A DNA stretch of 64,000 bases. Origin: Saprospiraceae bacterium. GTDB taxonomy: Bacteria; Bacteroidota; Bacteroidia; Chitinophagales; Saprospiraceae. The notes below the pieces were generated by a model. It ran no database searches. It saw only the letters and a program-made list of their open reading frames with translations, and had not been told where the DNA came from. The stretch's first letter is position 1; every line of letters starts with the position of its first letter. Shown one piece after another: positions 52,958 to 62,777 of this stretch. Made by a program: the position numbers and the translations under genes. The stretch covers positions 62,001 through 126,000 of the forward strand of contig JAGFJA010000018.1 in NCBI GenBank assembly GCA_024103005.1. The letters run 5' to 3'.

Positions 52958-55932
52958 AAAACAACTATATTTTAAGAACATTTTTTATCGGGACGATATT
53001 AATTGCAAGCGTCATAGTAAGTAAACTTACAAGTCAGTCAGACCTTCCTGATAACCATACCGCCCTTCAAAGTCAGCAACAATGGGTGGATTCCATGATG
53101 CAGACGATGACTTTGAATGAAAAAATAGGTCAGCTCTTTATGGTACGCGCCCACTCCAATAAAGGTCCGGACCATGTAAAACATGTGAAAAATCTCATTA
53201 CAACCTATAAAATAGGCGGACTTTGCTTTTTTCAGGGCACAGTCGAAAAACAGATTGAACTTACCAACGAATATCAAAAACTGGCTTCACCCGTTCCTCT
53301 GATGCTCTCAATGGATGCCGAATGGGGTCCGGCTATGCGTTTTAAAACAGGAGTAGTCAATTTTCCGCGCCAAATGACGATGGGCGCCATACAAGACAAT
53401 AGAATTATTTATCAGTTTGGTCGTGAAGTAGCAAGAGAATTGTTGCGTCTGGGGGTACATATCAATTTTGCCCCGGATGTGGACGTCAATAATAATATTA
53501 AAAATCCGGTTATCGGAACCCGATCTTTTGGTGAAAATAAATATTTGGTCGCTCAAAAGGCTTATATGTACATGCTTGGATTGCAATCGGCCGGGGTGAT
53601 GGCCTGCGCCAAACATTTTCCGGGACACGGCGATACCAATATTGACTCTCATCTTGATGTACCTGTTTTGCCCTTTGATAAGCAAAGACTGGAGTCGCTT
53701 GAAATGTATCCGTTTAAAGTGATGATCAATCAGGGTGTTCAGAGTGTAATGATCGGTCACCTGGTAGTGCCTGCACTGGATTCGGCAAAGAATATTCCCG
53801 CTTCTCTTTCCAAACCCATCATTACAGGATATCTGAAAAATAAACTCAGATTCAATGGCCTTGTTTTTACGGATGCCCTGGATATGAAAGGTGTCACCAA
53901 AAACTTTGATAAAGGCGAAATTGAAGTCAGGGCGCTGCAGGCAGGCGTGGATGTCCTGTTGCTGTCTGAAGACGTCGGCATCGCCGTCAATGCCATCAAA
54001 AAGGCCATCCATAACGGAAGTTTGACCACTGAAAGAATCGATGAAAGTGTCCGCAAAATTTTAGAGGCTAAATACAGATTCGGATTGACACAACCGGTAA
54101 GTATTTCCACCTCAAACCTGGCTAACGACCTCATTAACGGCGAGGCAAAAACCATCAATCAAAAGTTGATCGAGCAGGCACTGACACTCGTTAAAAACGC
54201 TGATAACCTCGTTCCTGTTGACAACATCCAGCGTAAAATAGGTACCCTTGCAGTTGGCACGGGAGTAAAGGCTCCCTTCCAGAACCAGGTAGATGCTTAT
54301 TGTAAGGCACAGCATTTTCAATATTCTGAAGAGAAAAACGCCGACCTGCTCAGCAAGTTATCACAGATGAATCTTGTCATTGTCGGCGTCGTGGGGATGA
54401 ATAATTCTTACAAGGACAATTATAAATTAAATAATTCAGCATTAAGACTTATCAACCAACTGTCTGAAAAAACAAAGGTAATCCTCGTCTCTTACGGAAC
54501 TCCTTATGCCTTGACCAACTTTGTCAAGCCATCATCGGTTTTGTGCGCTTATAATGACGATTCTCTGTCCCAGTCGCTTGGAATTCAGGCAGTTTTTGGA
54601 GGTCTCACCATTACGGGAAAATTACCCGTCACGGCACTGCCATACCCATTTGAATGCGGTATTGACATATTAAAAACTATCCGCTTGAGCTTTGGTGAGC
54701 CGGAAAGTGTCGGAATGAACTCAGAGACCCTTGCCAAATTGGATAAATTGGCAGATGATATTATCAGGCGTCAGGCAGCTCCGGGATGTGAAATGCTTAT
54801 TATCCGTAATGGAAAAGTAGTGTATAACAAACAATTCGGGAAATATACGTATAAATCAAACGGCCACCCGGTCGAGCCATATACCATGTATGACCTTGCA
54901 TCCGTCACGAAAATTGCCGCCACTACAATCGGCATCATGAAATTGTATGAAGAAGGGAAGATGGATATCTACAAATTCCTGGGTACTTACCTGCCGGAAT
55001 TAAGAGGTTCCAATAAAGAATTTCTTTCTATCAGAGATGTGATGGCGCATAGGGCCGGACTATACCCTTGGTTACCCTTTTATAAAGAAACCCTCGTTAA
55101 TGACGGTAATCGGACCCGCCCATCCGCCCTTGTCTATCACTCTAAAAAAGACAATGAATTCAGTATCAAAGTCGCCAACAGGTTTTATATGAAAAAGGAT
55201 TATGTCAACACCATTTGGAATCAGATAATCCAATGTCAAAATCTTCAGACCAATGACTATAAATATTCTGATCTTGGCTTCATCCTGCTTCGGAAAGCAA
55301 TTGAAAATGTCACGCACGAACCCATGGATCAGTTTTTGGATGGTACCTTCTATCGCCCGATGGGACTGTATTCCATGACATTTAAACCCCTCGAAAAATT
55401 TTCGATAGACTACATCGCGCCCACTGAGGATGACAGATATTTCAGACAACAGGTTCTCCAAGGTAATGTACACGATATGGCTGCGGCCATGCTTGGCGGA
55501 GTTTCAGGTCATGCAGGTTTATTCAGCAATTCTTTGCACCTTGGCACCCTGATGCAGATGCTTTTGGATGGTGGTAAGTATGGCGGTTTTCAGTACCTCA
55601 AACCTGAAACAATCAAGCTTTTTACAACGCGCCATCCTGCAGGGACGAGAAGAGGTCTGGGTTTTGACATGCCACAAACAGACTGGAGCTATATCCAGAA
55701 TGTTACAGCAAAGGCAAGCCGGTCAACCTTTGGTCACCTGGGTTTTACAGGGACAGCAGTATGGGCCGATCCACAGTCAAAGTTAATCTTTGTATTCCTA
55801 TCAAACAGGACCTATCCCACTATGGATAATAACTTGCTTGAACGTCGGAATTACAGAATGAAGGCACATGCCATAGCCTATGAAGCCATCAGTAAGTTTG
55901 ATCACAGTGAAGACCTCAACGCTTCTTTATAA
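52954..55932 (+). CDS. GH3 beta-N-acetylhexosaminidase fused to a serine beta-lactamase-like hydrolase
   Basis: The GTG start overlaps the preceding stop codon and gives 992 residues. The signal helix is at residues 5-25. Residues of about 40-400 form a GH3 domain of the NagZ type with KHFPGHGDT near residue 220 (catalytic His in the loop) and the nucleophile Asp in FTDALDMKG near 306. A GH3 C-terminal-like domain follows (about 410-580). Residues of about 590-975 form a class C beta-lactamase/penicillin-binding fold with SVTK (Ser650). The fusion probably acts on peptidoglycan fragments, cleaving the GlcNAc bond while the second domain handles peptide or ester bonds. It sits between the TMTC-like gene and a DUF6702-like gene with overlaps at both ends. 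Confidence 0.9.
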   Translation: MKNNYILRTFFIGTILIASVIVSKLTSQSDLPDNHTALQSQQQWVDSMMQTMTLNEKIGQLFMVRAHSNKGPDHVKHVKNLITTYKIGGLCFFQGTVEKQIELTNEYQKLASPVPLMLSMDAEWGPAMRFKTGVVNFPRQMTMGAIQDNRIIYQFGREVARELLRLGVHINFAPDVDVNNNIKNPVIGTRSFGENKYLVAQKAYMYMLGLQSAGVMACAKHFPGHGDTNIDSHLDVPVLPFDKQRLESLEMYPFKVMINQGVQSVMIGHLVVPALDSAKNIPASLSKPIITGYLKNKLRFNGLVFTDALDMKGVTKNFDKGEIEVRALQAGVDVLLLSEDVGIAVNAIKKAIHNGSLTTERIDESVRKILEAKYRFGLTQPVSISTSNLANDLINGEAKTINQKLIEQALTLVKNADNLVPVDNIQRKIGTLAVGTGVKAPFQNQVDAYCKAQHFQYSEEKNADLLSKLSQMNLVIVGVVGMNNSYKDNYKLNNSALRLINQLSEKTKVILVSYGTPYALTNFVKPSSVLCAYNDDSLSQSLGIQAVFGGLTITGKLPVTALPYPFECGIDILKTIRLSFGEPESVGMNSETLAKLDKLADDIIRRQAAPGCEMLIIRNGKVVYNKQFGKYTYKSNGHPVEPYTMYDLASVTKIAATTIGIMKLYEEGKMDIYKFLGTYLPELRGSNKEFLSIRDVMAHRAGLYPWLPFYKETLVNDGNRTRPSALVYHSKKDNEFSIKVANRFYMKKDYVNTIWNQIIQCQNLQTNDYKYSDLGFILLRKAIENVTHEPMDQFLDGTFYRPMGLYSMTFKPLEKFSIDYIAPTEDDRYFRQQVLQGNVHDMAAAMLGGVSGHAGLFSNSLHLGTLMQMLLDGGKYGGFQYLKPETIKLFTTRHPAGTRRGLGFDMPQTDWSYIQNVTAKASRSTFGHLGFTGTAVWADPQSKLIFVFLSNRTYPTMDNNLLERRNYRMKAHAIAYEAISKFDHSEDLNASL

Positions 55933-56429
55933 TGAAATCTCTGCTTATTATCCTATTATTGATTATTTCAGGCACATACACAAGCCTGGATCATCCTTTC
56001 CATGTAAGTAATACAGAATTTAATTACAATCAGACAGACAAAAACCTGGAAGTTATTTGTAAGATTTTTACGGATGACTTTGAAAAAGCACTGAATATTT
56101 TTTATAAACAAAAGGCGGATTTTTCGGAAGCTAAACTGAAAGGTCAGATGGAAAGCATGGTTCCCCGATATATGAAATCTCACCTTGCCGTCAGTATCAA
56201 CGGGAAATGGCTTCAACTTTCTTACCTTGGTTATGAAATAGACCATGAATCAGTGGCCGTTTACCTCGAATATCCCTTAAATGAATTACCTAAAACAATA
56301 GAAGTACAGAATACCCTTGCTTATGAAGCTTATGATGATCAGGTCGGTATCGTTCATTTCATCGTAGGAGGAAAGCGGATAAGCAATAAATTGGTTTATC
56401 CCGAAAAATCATTGAAGTTTGAATTTTGA
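55932..56429 (+). CDS. DUF6702-like secreted protein
   Basis: The 165-residue protein has a signal-like N-terminus (MKSLLIILLLIISGTYTS). A single beta-rich domain follows: HPFHVSNTEFNYNQTDKNLEVICKIFTDDFE, then LAVSINGKWLQLSYLGYEI and VGIVHFIVGGKRISNKLVY. The HPFHVS/FTDDFE pattern is that of the DUF6702 family, small periplasmic proteins of unknown function in Bacteroidota often near peptidases. It starts on the last base of the GH3-fusion stop (TAATG), so it is translationally coupled to it. No catalytic motif is seen. Confidence 0.82.
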   Translation: MKSLLIILLLIISGTYTSLDHPFHVSNTEFNYNQTDKNLEVICKIFTDDFEKALNIFYKQKADFSEAKLKGQMESMVPRYMKSHLAVSINGKWLQLSYLGYEIDHESVAVYLEYPLNELPKTIEVQNTLAYEAYDDQVGIVHFIVGGKRISNKLVYPEKSLKFEF

Positions 56430-56549
56430 GATACAACTGTTAACTGAAGTTTACTTCTGAGGCAAACTATTATGGAAAATCTTCGTTAAAAGTATCAAAA
56501 TTGTAATTTCTTCCGTTTCATTATAACGACATTGAATAGCTAAATCTGA

Positions 56550-58190
56550 ATGATGAAAAAATATACCATTATTGCCACGGTGTGTATCCTTGCCTTCCTC
56601 GGTCTTGGGGCAGGTGTATATAACAATGACAAGTTATTTGAGATTACCAAGAATTTAGAAATTTTTTCTAACCTGTATAAGGAACTTAATACCTATTACG
56701 TGGACGATATTGATCCGAGCAAACTGATGAAGGTGGGCATCGATGCAATGGTAGGGACGCTGGACCCTTACACCAATTATTTTAGTGAAACTCAGATCGA
56801 GACATGGAGATATTTATCTGAGGGAAAATACGAAGGCATCGGAGCCAACGTACAGAATATAGGTGACAACATAACCATTATCGAACCCTATGAAGGTTAT
56901 CCTGCCTTCGCTGCCGGGCTTAAGGCTGGAGATATCATCCTTTCTATAGATGGCCAGTCCACGAAAGGTAAGACAGGTGATGACCTCGGAGTCTTACTGA
57001 GGGGCGTGCCGGGTTCGGTTGTCAACATTGAGGTGAAACGTCCGGGAGTCAAAGATCCGATGACTTTTAAAGTCAACCGCGGTGAAATAAAAATGAGCAA
57101 TGTTCCGTATTTCGGAATTGTACGGGATCATGTCGGATATGTCTCATTAACCACATTCACTCAGGATGCATCCAAAAATATAGGTGATGCAATCAAAGCA
57201 ATGAAAAAAGAAGATCCCCAACTTAAAGGATTAATCCTTGACCTCAGAGACAATGGCGGCGGTTTGCTCATAGAGGCAGTCAACATCGTCAACCTGTTTG
57301 TTGGAGCAAATGTAGAAGTAGTGAGCACAAGAGGCAAGGTAAGAGAATGGGACAAGGTTTTCTCCACCAGAGGACCGGCACTGGATGCCGACTTGCCGGT
57401 TGCGATATTGATTAATAAAAGGAGTGCTTCGGCATCTGAAATCGTCAGCGGAGCACTACAAGACCTGGATCGTGGCGTACTGATCGGCCAGAGATCTTTT
57501 GGTAAGGGTCTCGTACAGAACACAAAGGATATCGGCTACAACAGCAAGCTAAAACTAACTACTTCCAAGTACTATATTCCCAGCGGCAGATGTATCCAGG
57601 CAGTATCCTATAAAAATGGTGTCCCGGTGGATATCCCTGATTCCCAAAGACACGTTTTTCGGACCAAGGGCGGCCGAAAAGTCCTGGATGGCGGTGGTGT
57701 GACTCCTGATATATATGTGGCACCCGATTCAGGATCTGCACCGATAAAAAGTTTACTGGACAATTTTGTTGTGTTTAACTACGTGACCCAATATATGATA
57801 TCACATACAAACATTGCACCGGCAGATCAGTATGTTTTCACTGATTTTAACGACTTTATGAATTATGTGGAGAAAAATGACTATCCGTTTGAAATCAACT
57901 CAGAAAAAAAGCTAAATGAATTGATTAGTTCAAGTCAGCATGACGAACTCTACAATACCCTTAAAAGTAATTTGAATGACCTCAAAGCACGGATTATAAA
58001 GGAAAAAAAGAATATCCTTATCAATCACAAGGAGCAGATATGTAATTTTATTACCAGGGATATTGTCTCCCGGGTATATAATCAAAAAGGAAAAATAATC
58101 AGCAGTATAAGCCATGACACAGAAGTGGAAGAAGCTGTCAACCTGCTCAATAATCCGGCCAAATACAAAAAAATCCTGGGTAAGAATTAA
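56550..58190 (+). CDS. S41-family C-terminal processing protease (CtpA-like)
   Basis: The 546-residue protein has an N-terminal membrane/signal helix (about 5-24), a PDZ domain (about 85-180; YEGYPAFAAGLKAGDIILSIDG) and the S41 catalytic core. The core has LKGLILDLRDNGGG, the Ser region KRSASASEIVSGALQD and the Lys in GQRSFGKGLVQ, which form the Ser-Lys dyad. The C-terminal about 130 residues are helical. These proteases trim or degrade periplasmic and lipid-anchored proteins at hydrophobic C-termini. It is 120 bases downstream of the DUF6702-like gene and may share its operon. A long hairpin follows 11 bases after its stop. Confidence 0.93.
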   Translation: MMKKYTIIATVCILAFLGLGAGVYNNDKLFEITKNLEIFSNLYKELNTYYVDDIDPSKLMKVGIDAMVGTLDPYTNYFSETQIETWRYLSEGKYEGIGANVQNIGDNITIIEPYEGYPAFAAGLKAGDIILSIDGQSTKGKTGDDLGVLLRGVPGSVVNIEVKRPGVKDPMTFKVNRGEIKMSNVPYFGIVRDHVGYVSLTTFTQDASKNIGDAIKAMKKEDPQLKGLILDLRDNGGGLLIEAVNIVNLFVGANVEVVSTRGKVREWDKVFSTRGPALDADLPVAILINKRSASASEIVSGALQDLDRGVLIGQRSFGKGLVQNTKDIGYNSKLKLTTSKYYIPSGRCIQAVSYKNGVPVDIPDSQRHVFRTKGGRKVLDGGGVTPDIYVAPDSGSAPIKSLLDNFVVFNYVTQYMISHTNIAPADQYVFTDFNDFMNYVEKNDYPFEINSEKKLNELISSSQHDELYNTLKSNLNDLKARIIKEKKNILINHKEQICNFITRDIVSRVYNQKGKIISSISHDTEVEEAVNLLNNPAKYKKILGKN

Positions 58191-58495
58191 TTATAGAAGC
58201 GTCTTTCCTGACCGAAGAGGAAATACTTAGTCGAAACCGTCACTTTTCTTTTCGGTCAGGAAAGAAAGCTATGTGACAATGAAAACTGAATATCCCACCT
58301 TATTTACTTCCAAATTCCCTCATTGCCTGAACCACACCTGACGGGCATTGACACGATTCCTTTCCCGATATCCACTGAATTATCAATGTTGATGAAACTT
58401 TGAGGGATTTTACAATTCCTTCATATAGAATTAATATTGCCTTAATCTTGCCGATTCATTTTTGCGGAATATTTGAAAAATATATCTAATCAAAA
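58191..58495. other. 305-base intergenic stretch with a long hairpin
   Basis: The region holds the 22-bp hairpin at 58202-58265 described separately, then about 230 AT-rich bases with no gene. No TAnnTTTG box was found for the downstream lipoprotein gene. Confidence 0.6.
58202..58265. repeat. Long inverted repeat (22-bp stem) after the S41 protease gene
   Basis: Arms 58202-58223 and 58244-58265 pair over 22 positions, the outer 15 perfectly (TCTTTCCTGACCGAA / TTCGGTCAGGAAAGA) and the inner seven with two G-T pairs, around a 20-base loop. No T-run follows on the plus strand, so it is not a standard terminator. It could be an RNA processing or stability structure, or a miniature mobile element. 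Confidence 0.7.
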
Positions 58496-59791
58496 ATGAA
58501 TTTTATGACAAACATTAAAAATCTGTTTTTCTTATTTCTTGCATGCATCTCTATTTTGTTTACAGCATGCGATAAAGATGAATGTATCAAAACTTGTGCG
58601 TCCAATGAAGTACTGACCGAAAACTGTGAATGTGTCCCTTTGAGCGACAATAGCACCGAAATCATCACGGAAAATATTTCATCAGATGTTACCTGGACAG
58701 CTGATAAGGTCTATGTCCTTGCACAAAGAGTAACTGTTTTGCCCGGTGTTAAATTGACGATCATGCCCGGAACAATAATTAAAGGGCAGGCGGGAAGCGG
58801 TGCCAATGCTACTGCCCTCCTCATCGCCAAAGGGGCGAAAATTGACGCTCAGGGTACCGTTGACAAGCCTATCATCTTCACTTCTGTTGCCGATGAAATA
58901 AATTCCGGCGAAATCGTAAGCCCCAATCTGGATCAGGGAATCAACGGCCTCTGGGGTGGAGTGCTCATCCTGGGAGATGCTCCTGTATCAGCTAATGCGC
59001 CTTCTGTTCAGATTGAAGGGATCCCACCTTCAGACATCAATGGTCTTTATGGTGGTAATAATCCCCAGGACAATTCCGGAATTCTGAAATATGTTTCCAT
59101 CCGTCACGGTGGAGCAAACATCGGTGAAGGCAATGAAATCAATGGCTTGACGCTCGCAGGTGTGGGCTCTGGTACGATCATTGAAAATATTGAAATTGTA
59201 TCCAATCAAGATGATGGCATCGAAATATTCGGAGGTACGGTCAACCCTAAAAATATTGTGGTCTGGAGTACAGGGGACGATATGTTTGACTGCGATCAGG
59301 GATGGTCGGGAACTATGGACAACATCATTGGAATAGCAGGCGATCAGACCGATAGTGCTCTGGAGTTGGATGGAGGTGAAGGTGTTGAAAATCCTTCATA
59401 CTCCATCTCAAACATTACATTAATGGGACATGCTGCTGCCACCTCAGGCAAATATGCCGACTTAAGAGCTAAAGTCTCTGTCTCTTTGAAAAATTTGTAT
59501 TGCTTTAATTTTCCGGAGGGCTCAGAATTCAGGCTAAATGACCAGGGAGTTTCAGACTCTTGGTTTTCGGGAAAAATACTTTTCACTAACCTGGAATTTA
59601 ATGTCAGCCATTTGAATACACAACCTTCCCTGGCTGACATTTTCCGGGATAAGGGTAGTCACGATGAGGAACTTAACAATGCTGCACTGGGATTCGCTAA
59701 AATCACCACAACCAATACCGTTGGGGCCAAGGTCAGTGAATTTGAAAAGTGGACCTTGGTAGCGGCACTTGGCCAGCTCGTACAATTGTAA
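58496..59791 (+). CDS. Beta-helix lipoprotein, partner of a TonB-dependent receptor
   Basis: The 431-residue protein has a signal with lipobox FTAC (Cys near 25). A short Cys-rich EGF-like segment follows (CIKTCASNEVLTENCECVP). A right-handed beta-helix fold covers about residues 60-350 (repeated V/I-x-I-x-x-G-x-x-I units, NIEIVSNQDDGIEIFGG, STGDDMFDCDQGW). Lipoproteins of this kind are repeatedly encoded next to TonB-dependent receptors in Bacteroidota, and the next gene is one. It is likely surface-exposed and helps capture the substrate of that receptor. A terminator-like hairpin lies between the two genes, so expression of the receptor may be attenuated. Confidence 0.82.
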   Translation: MNFMTNIKNLFFLFLACISILFTACDKDECIKTCASNEVLTENCECVPLSDNSTEIITENISSDVTWTADKVYVLAQRVTVLPGVKLTIMPGTIIKGQAGSGANATALLIAKGAKIDAQGTVDKPIIFTSVADEINSGEIVSPNLDQGINGLWGGVLILGDAPVSANAPSVQIEGIPPSDINGLYGGNNPQDNSGILKYVSIRHGGANIGEGNEINGLTLAGVGSGTIIENIEIVSNQDDGIEIFGGTVNPKNIVVWSTGDDMFDCDQGWSGTMDNIIGIAGDQTDSALELDGGEGVENPSYSISNITLMGHAAATSGKYADLRAKVSVSLKNLYCFNFPEGSEFRLNDQGVSDSWFSGKILFTNLEFNVSHLNTQPSLADIFRDKGSHDEELNNAALGFAKITTTNTVGAKVSEFEKWTLVAALGQLVQL

Positions 59792-59816
59792 TTACCATAT
59801 TATTTTTTTCATGCTT

Positions 59817-59863
59817 CACATTCCCTGCAAGAAATTGAAGGGAATGTGGTTTTTAAATTTTTT
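59817..59863 (+). terminator. Terminator or attenuator between the lipoprotein and receptor genes
   Basis: Perfect 10-base arms (59817-59826 CACATTCCCT and 59839-59848 AGGGAATGTG) with a 12-base loop are followed by GTTTTTAAATTTTTT. It looks like a good rho-independent terminator directly ahead of the TonB receptor. Confidence 0.75.
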
Positions 59864-59866
59864 ATA

Positions 59867-62728
59867 GTGAAAAGTATTTATTATTTATCCCTTTTTTTAG
59901 TGCTTCCAATGTGTCTTTTCGCTCAGAAAGGCACCTTGAGAGGCAGGGTCACAGATGGAGTGACTGGCGAGCCTATTATGTTTGGCTCGGCATATATTCA
60001 TCAAATCGGTAATGGAATGATGACGGACATTGAGGGTAATTATTCCATTGATCTTCAGCCGGGAAATTATGATATTAAGTTTACCTACATCGGTTATAAG
60101 GATACCACCTGGAACAATGTCACATTAAGTTTGAATGATACCACTACAATCAACTGTGTGTTGTTCCCGTCCAGTGTGGTTCTGGATGATATTGTGGTCA
60201 AGGCAAAATATGAAAAAAGTACAACCTTTGCTCTGTCATCGATAAAAAGCAGATCGGCCAATGTGATGGATGGTATTTCAGCCACCACATTCAAGGCTAT
60301 CGGTGACGGTAATGCAGCCTCTGCCGTGGGTCGTGTGACGGGTGTCTCGGTACAGGAAGGCAAATATGTTTATGTTCGCGGGCTGGGTGACCGATACTCC
60401 AAAACGACACTCAACAAAATGGAAATTCCCGGACTTGATCCCGACAGAAATACTATACAGATAGATATCTTTCCCACTCAGGTAATCGACAATATTCTGG
60501 TTTCGAAATCTTATACGGCTGTCTTGCCGGCAGACTTTACGGGTGGGTTAATAGACATCGCTACTAAAGATTTCCCGGATCGGAAATACATGACATTCTC
60601 TTCCGGTGTCGGCTATAATCCACGTATGCATTTCAATCAAAACTTTCTGGGATATAAAGGCGGCAAGACTGACTTTCTGGGATTTGATGACGGCAGTCGA
60701 GCCTTACCCGTCAAGCCGACAGATCGCATTCCGTTTTTATCCGAAGCAGTTGCCAATCCGGCCATTGATGGCAAACGCTATGCCGAAATCCTGCAAAGTT
60801 TTAACTCAACACTTGCCGCTCAACGGCAGAAAAGCAGCATAGATTTTAATCTGAACTTCTCTTTTGGAAACCAAATAACCAAAAGTCAAAAAAATCTGGG
60901 CTATAACGTCGGCCTTTCTTATCAGAATAAAACAGAATTGTACAGGCAAGCTATATTTAACCGTTATGGCAAAGTCGCTGATCCAAATGTTTATGACCTG
61001 GAGCTGAGATCTGAGACCTTAGGTGACTACGGTGTAAGAGATGCCTTATTGGCAGGATATGCCGGCCTGACGCTAAAAAAAAATGTTTCCAAACACAGTA
61101 TAAATTTTCTTCATATCCGGAATGGTGAATCAAAGGCTGGTCTGTTTGATGTAGTCAGCAACAATAAAGGTACAGCTTTTACTGCAGTGCAACACAATCT
61201 TGAATATAGTCAGCGCTCCATTAGCAATGCCCACGTTCAGGGAGTTTATGAAATGGGCGATAAGAGGTGGAAGCTCGAATGGAATCTGTCACCAAGTCTT
61301 GCTAAAATCACAGATCCGGATATCCGATACACCCGACTCAGAAATAACAACGGCATCTGGACCATCAACACCGAATCAGGTATCCCCGAAAGGAGCTGGC
61401 GGTTTCTGACGGAGTATAATTATACAGCCCAGACGGTGGCTACCCTTGATTATTCCGCTTCAAAAATGCCCGGAAAAGTCATCTTTGGCGGACAGTATTC
61501 CTTCAAGGACAGAAGTTATGAAATCAACAATTTCCAGATCTTCACCAATAAAATTGAACTTGACGGAAACCCTGACCACATCTTTTTACCCGAGAACCTT
61601 TGGTCAAACGAAAATAAGGGTGGCGTGACCTTTGCGCCTAATTTCCTTCCGGTCAATACGAATAAGTATCGGTCTTATATGTCCAATGCTGCTGCCTTTG
61701 TCTCCAATGAGCTCGAAATAAGGCAATTAAAGTTAATCATCGGGCTTCGTTCGGAGTACTATATACAACGATACTCAGGGCTTAACCAGGATAGAAAGTA
61801 TTTTGACAAACAAAAGGTATTGGAAGGCTTGGATGTGTTTCCATCTGTCAATGTTGTATGGTCGCCTGTAGAGAAACAAAAAATCCGCTTATCTTATTCC
61901 CGAACCATTGCCCGGCCTTCTTTTAAGGAAGCATCCTACGCTACAATTTCTGACCCGATTTCCGGATTTACCTTTATTGGCGGTTTTTTCCCGGATATTG
62001 ATGTCGCCACAAAGAAAATTATTTGGGACGGACATCTGGTCAATACCGATATTGATAATTTTGACCTGCGATGGGAGATGTTTGGGCAGCGTTCAGATTA
62101 TCTTTCTGTAAGCAGTTTTTATAAAATATTTGCCAATCCTATCGAAATGGTACAGTATGTACAGGCACCAAATAACTTCCAGCCACGAAATGTCGGAAGA
62201 GGTATAGTCGGAGGGGCTGAACTGGAGTATATCAAAGACCTGGCTTTTTTAGGCAATATGATGACCGGGCTGAGCTTCCGAAGCAATTTTATGTATGCCT
62301 TTTCCTCCATTCGGATGGCCGAATCCGAATATGACTCAAGAGTCCGTTATGCCCGTAAAGGCGAGGAAATTCAACGGTCACGACAGATGGCAGGCCAGGC
62401 CCCCTATTTGATCAATGCAGGCCTTTCCTATAAGCATCCCATCCATAAAGCCGAACTGACCCTGGCATACAATGTCTATGGAAGGACGCTGCAATATGTG
62501 GGAATAGCAGACAAGCCGGATATATATTCACGTCCATTCCACAGTCTAAATTTTAATGCCAATATGCCTTTTCTTAGGGATAAGAAGGCGACCATAGGTG
62601 TCAGACTGACCAATATCCTGAACTCTACCAGAGCTTATGTATATCAGTCATTTAATACTGGCGACCATTACTTCTCATTGACACGTCCCGGAACGTCGAT
62701 AAGTTTTAGGTTTAGTTATAATTTTTAA
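59867..62728 (+). CDS. TonB-dependent receptor with carboxypeptidase-regulatory domain
   Basis: The start is placed at the GTG at 59867, which begins a clean signal peptide (KSIYYLSLFLVLPMCLFAQ). The longer GTG start at 59846 lies within the terminator stem. The product is about 953 residues: a carboxypeptidase-regulatory-like domain (about 20-105; LRGRVTDGVTGEPIMFGSA), plug (about 115-235; SAVGRVTGVSVQEGKYVYVRG) and a C-terminal barrel ending SISFRFSYNF. The DRYSKTTLNKMEIPGLDPDR block is typical of one receptor subgroup in Bacteroidota that pairs with beta-helix lipoproteins. It should import a ligand across the outer membrane with TonB energy; the ligand is unknown. Confidence 0.9.
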   Translation: MKSIYYLSLFLVLPMCLFAQKGTLRGRVTDGVTGEPIMFGSAYIHQIGNGMMTDIEGNYSIDLQPGNYDIKFTYIGYKDTTWNNVTLSLNDTTTINCVLFPSSVVLDDIVVKAKYEKSTTFALSSIKSRSANVMDGISATTFKAIGDGNAASAVGRVTGVSVQEGKYVYVRGLGDRYSKTTLNKMEIPGLDPDRNTIQIDIFPTQVIDNILVSKSYTAVLPADFTGGLIDIATKDFPDRKYMTFSSGVGYNPRMHFNQNFLGYKGGKTDFLGFDDGSRALPVKPTDRIPFLSEAVANPAIDGKRYAEILQSFNSTLAAQRQKSSIDFNLNFSFGNQITKSQKNLGYNVGLSYQNKTELYRQAIFNRYGKVADPNVYDLELRSETLGDYGVRDALLAGYAGLTLKKNVSKHSINFLHIRNGESKAGLFDVVSNNKGTAFTAVQHNLEYSQRSISNAHVQGVYEMGDKRWKLEWNLSPSLAKITDPDIRYTRLRNNNGIWTINTESGIPERSWRFLTEYNYTAQTVATLDYSASKMPGKVIFGGQYSFKDRSYEINNFQIFTNKIELDGNPDHIFLPENLWSNENKGGVTFAPNFLPVNTNKYRSYMSNAAAFVSNELEIRQLKLIIGLRSEYYIQRYSGLNQDRKYFDKQKVLEGLDVFPSVNVVWSPVEKQKIRLSYSRTIARPSFKEASYATISDPISGFTFIGGFFPDIDVATKKIIWDGHLVNTDIDNFDLRWEMFGQRSDYLSVSSFYKIFANPIEMVQYVQAPNNFQPRNVGRGIVGGAELEYIKDLAFLGNMMTGLSFRSNFMYAFSSIRMAESEYDSRVRYARKGEEIQRSRQMAGQAPYLINAGLSYKHPIHKAELTLAYNVYGRTLQYVGIADKPDIYSRPFHSLNFNANMPFLRDKKATIGVRLTNILNSTRAYVYQSFNTGDHYFSLTRPGTSISFRFSYNF

Positions 62729-62760
62729 TGCGGATAAAAGGGAAATAAATTAGAAAGTAA

Positions 62761-62777
62761 GATGCATTTTATGCATC
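62761..62777 (-). terminator. Small hairpin at the end of the YgjP-like gene
   Basis: Perfect 7-base arms (GATGCAT / ATGCATC) with a 3-base loop overlap the stop codon of the minus-strand gene and are followed on that strand by TTACTTTC. The T-run is poor, so its role as a terminator is uncertain. Confidence 0.35.
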
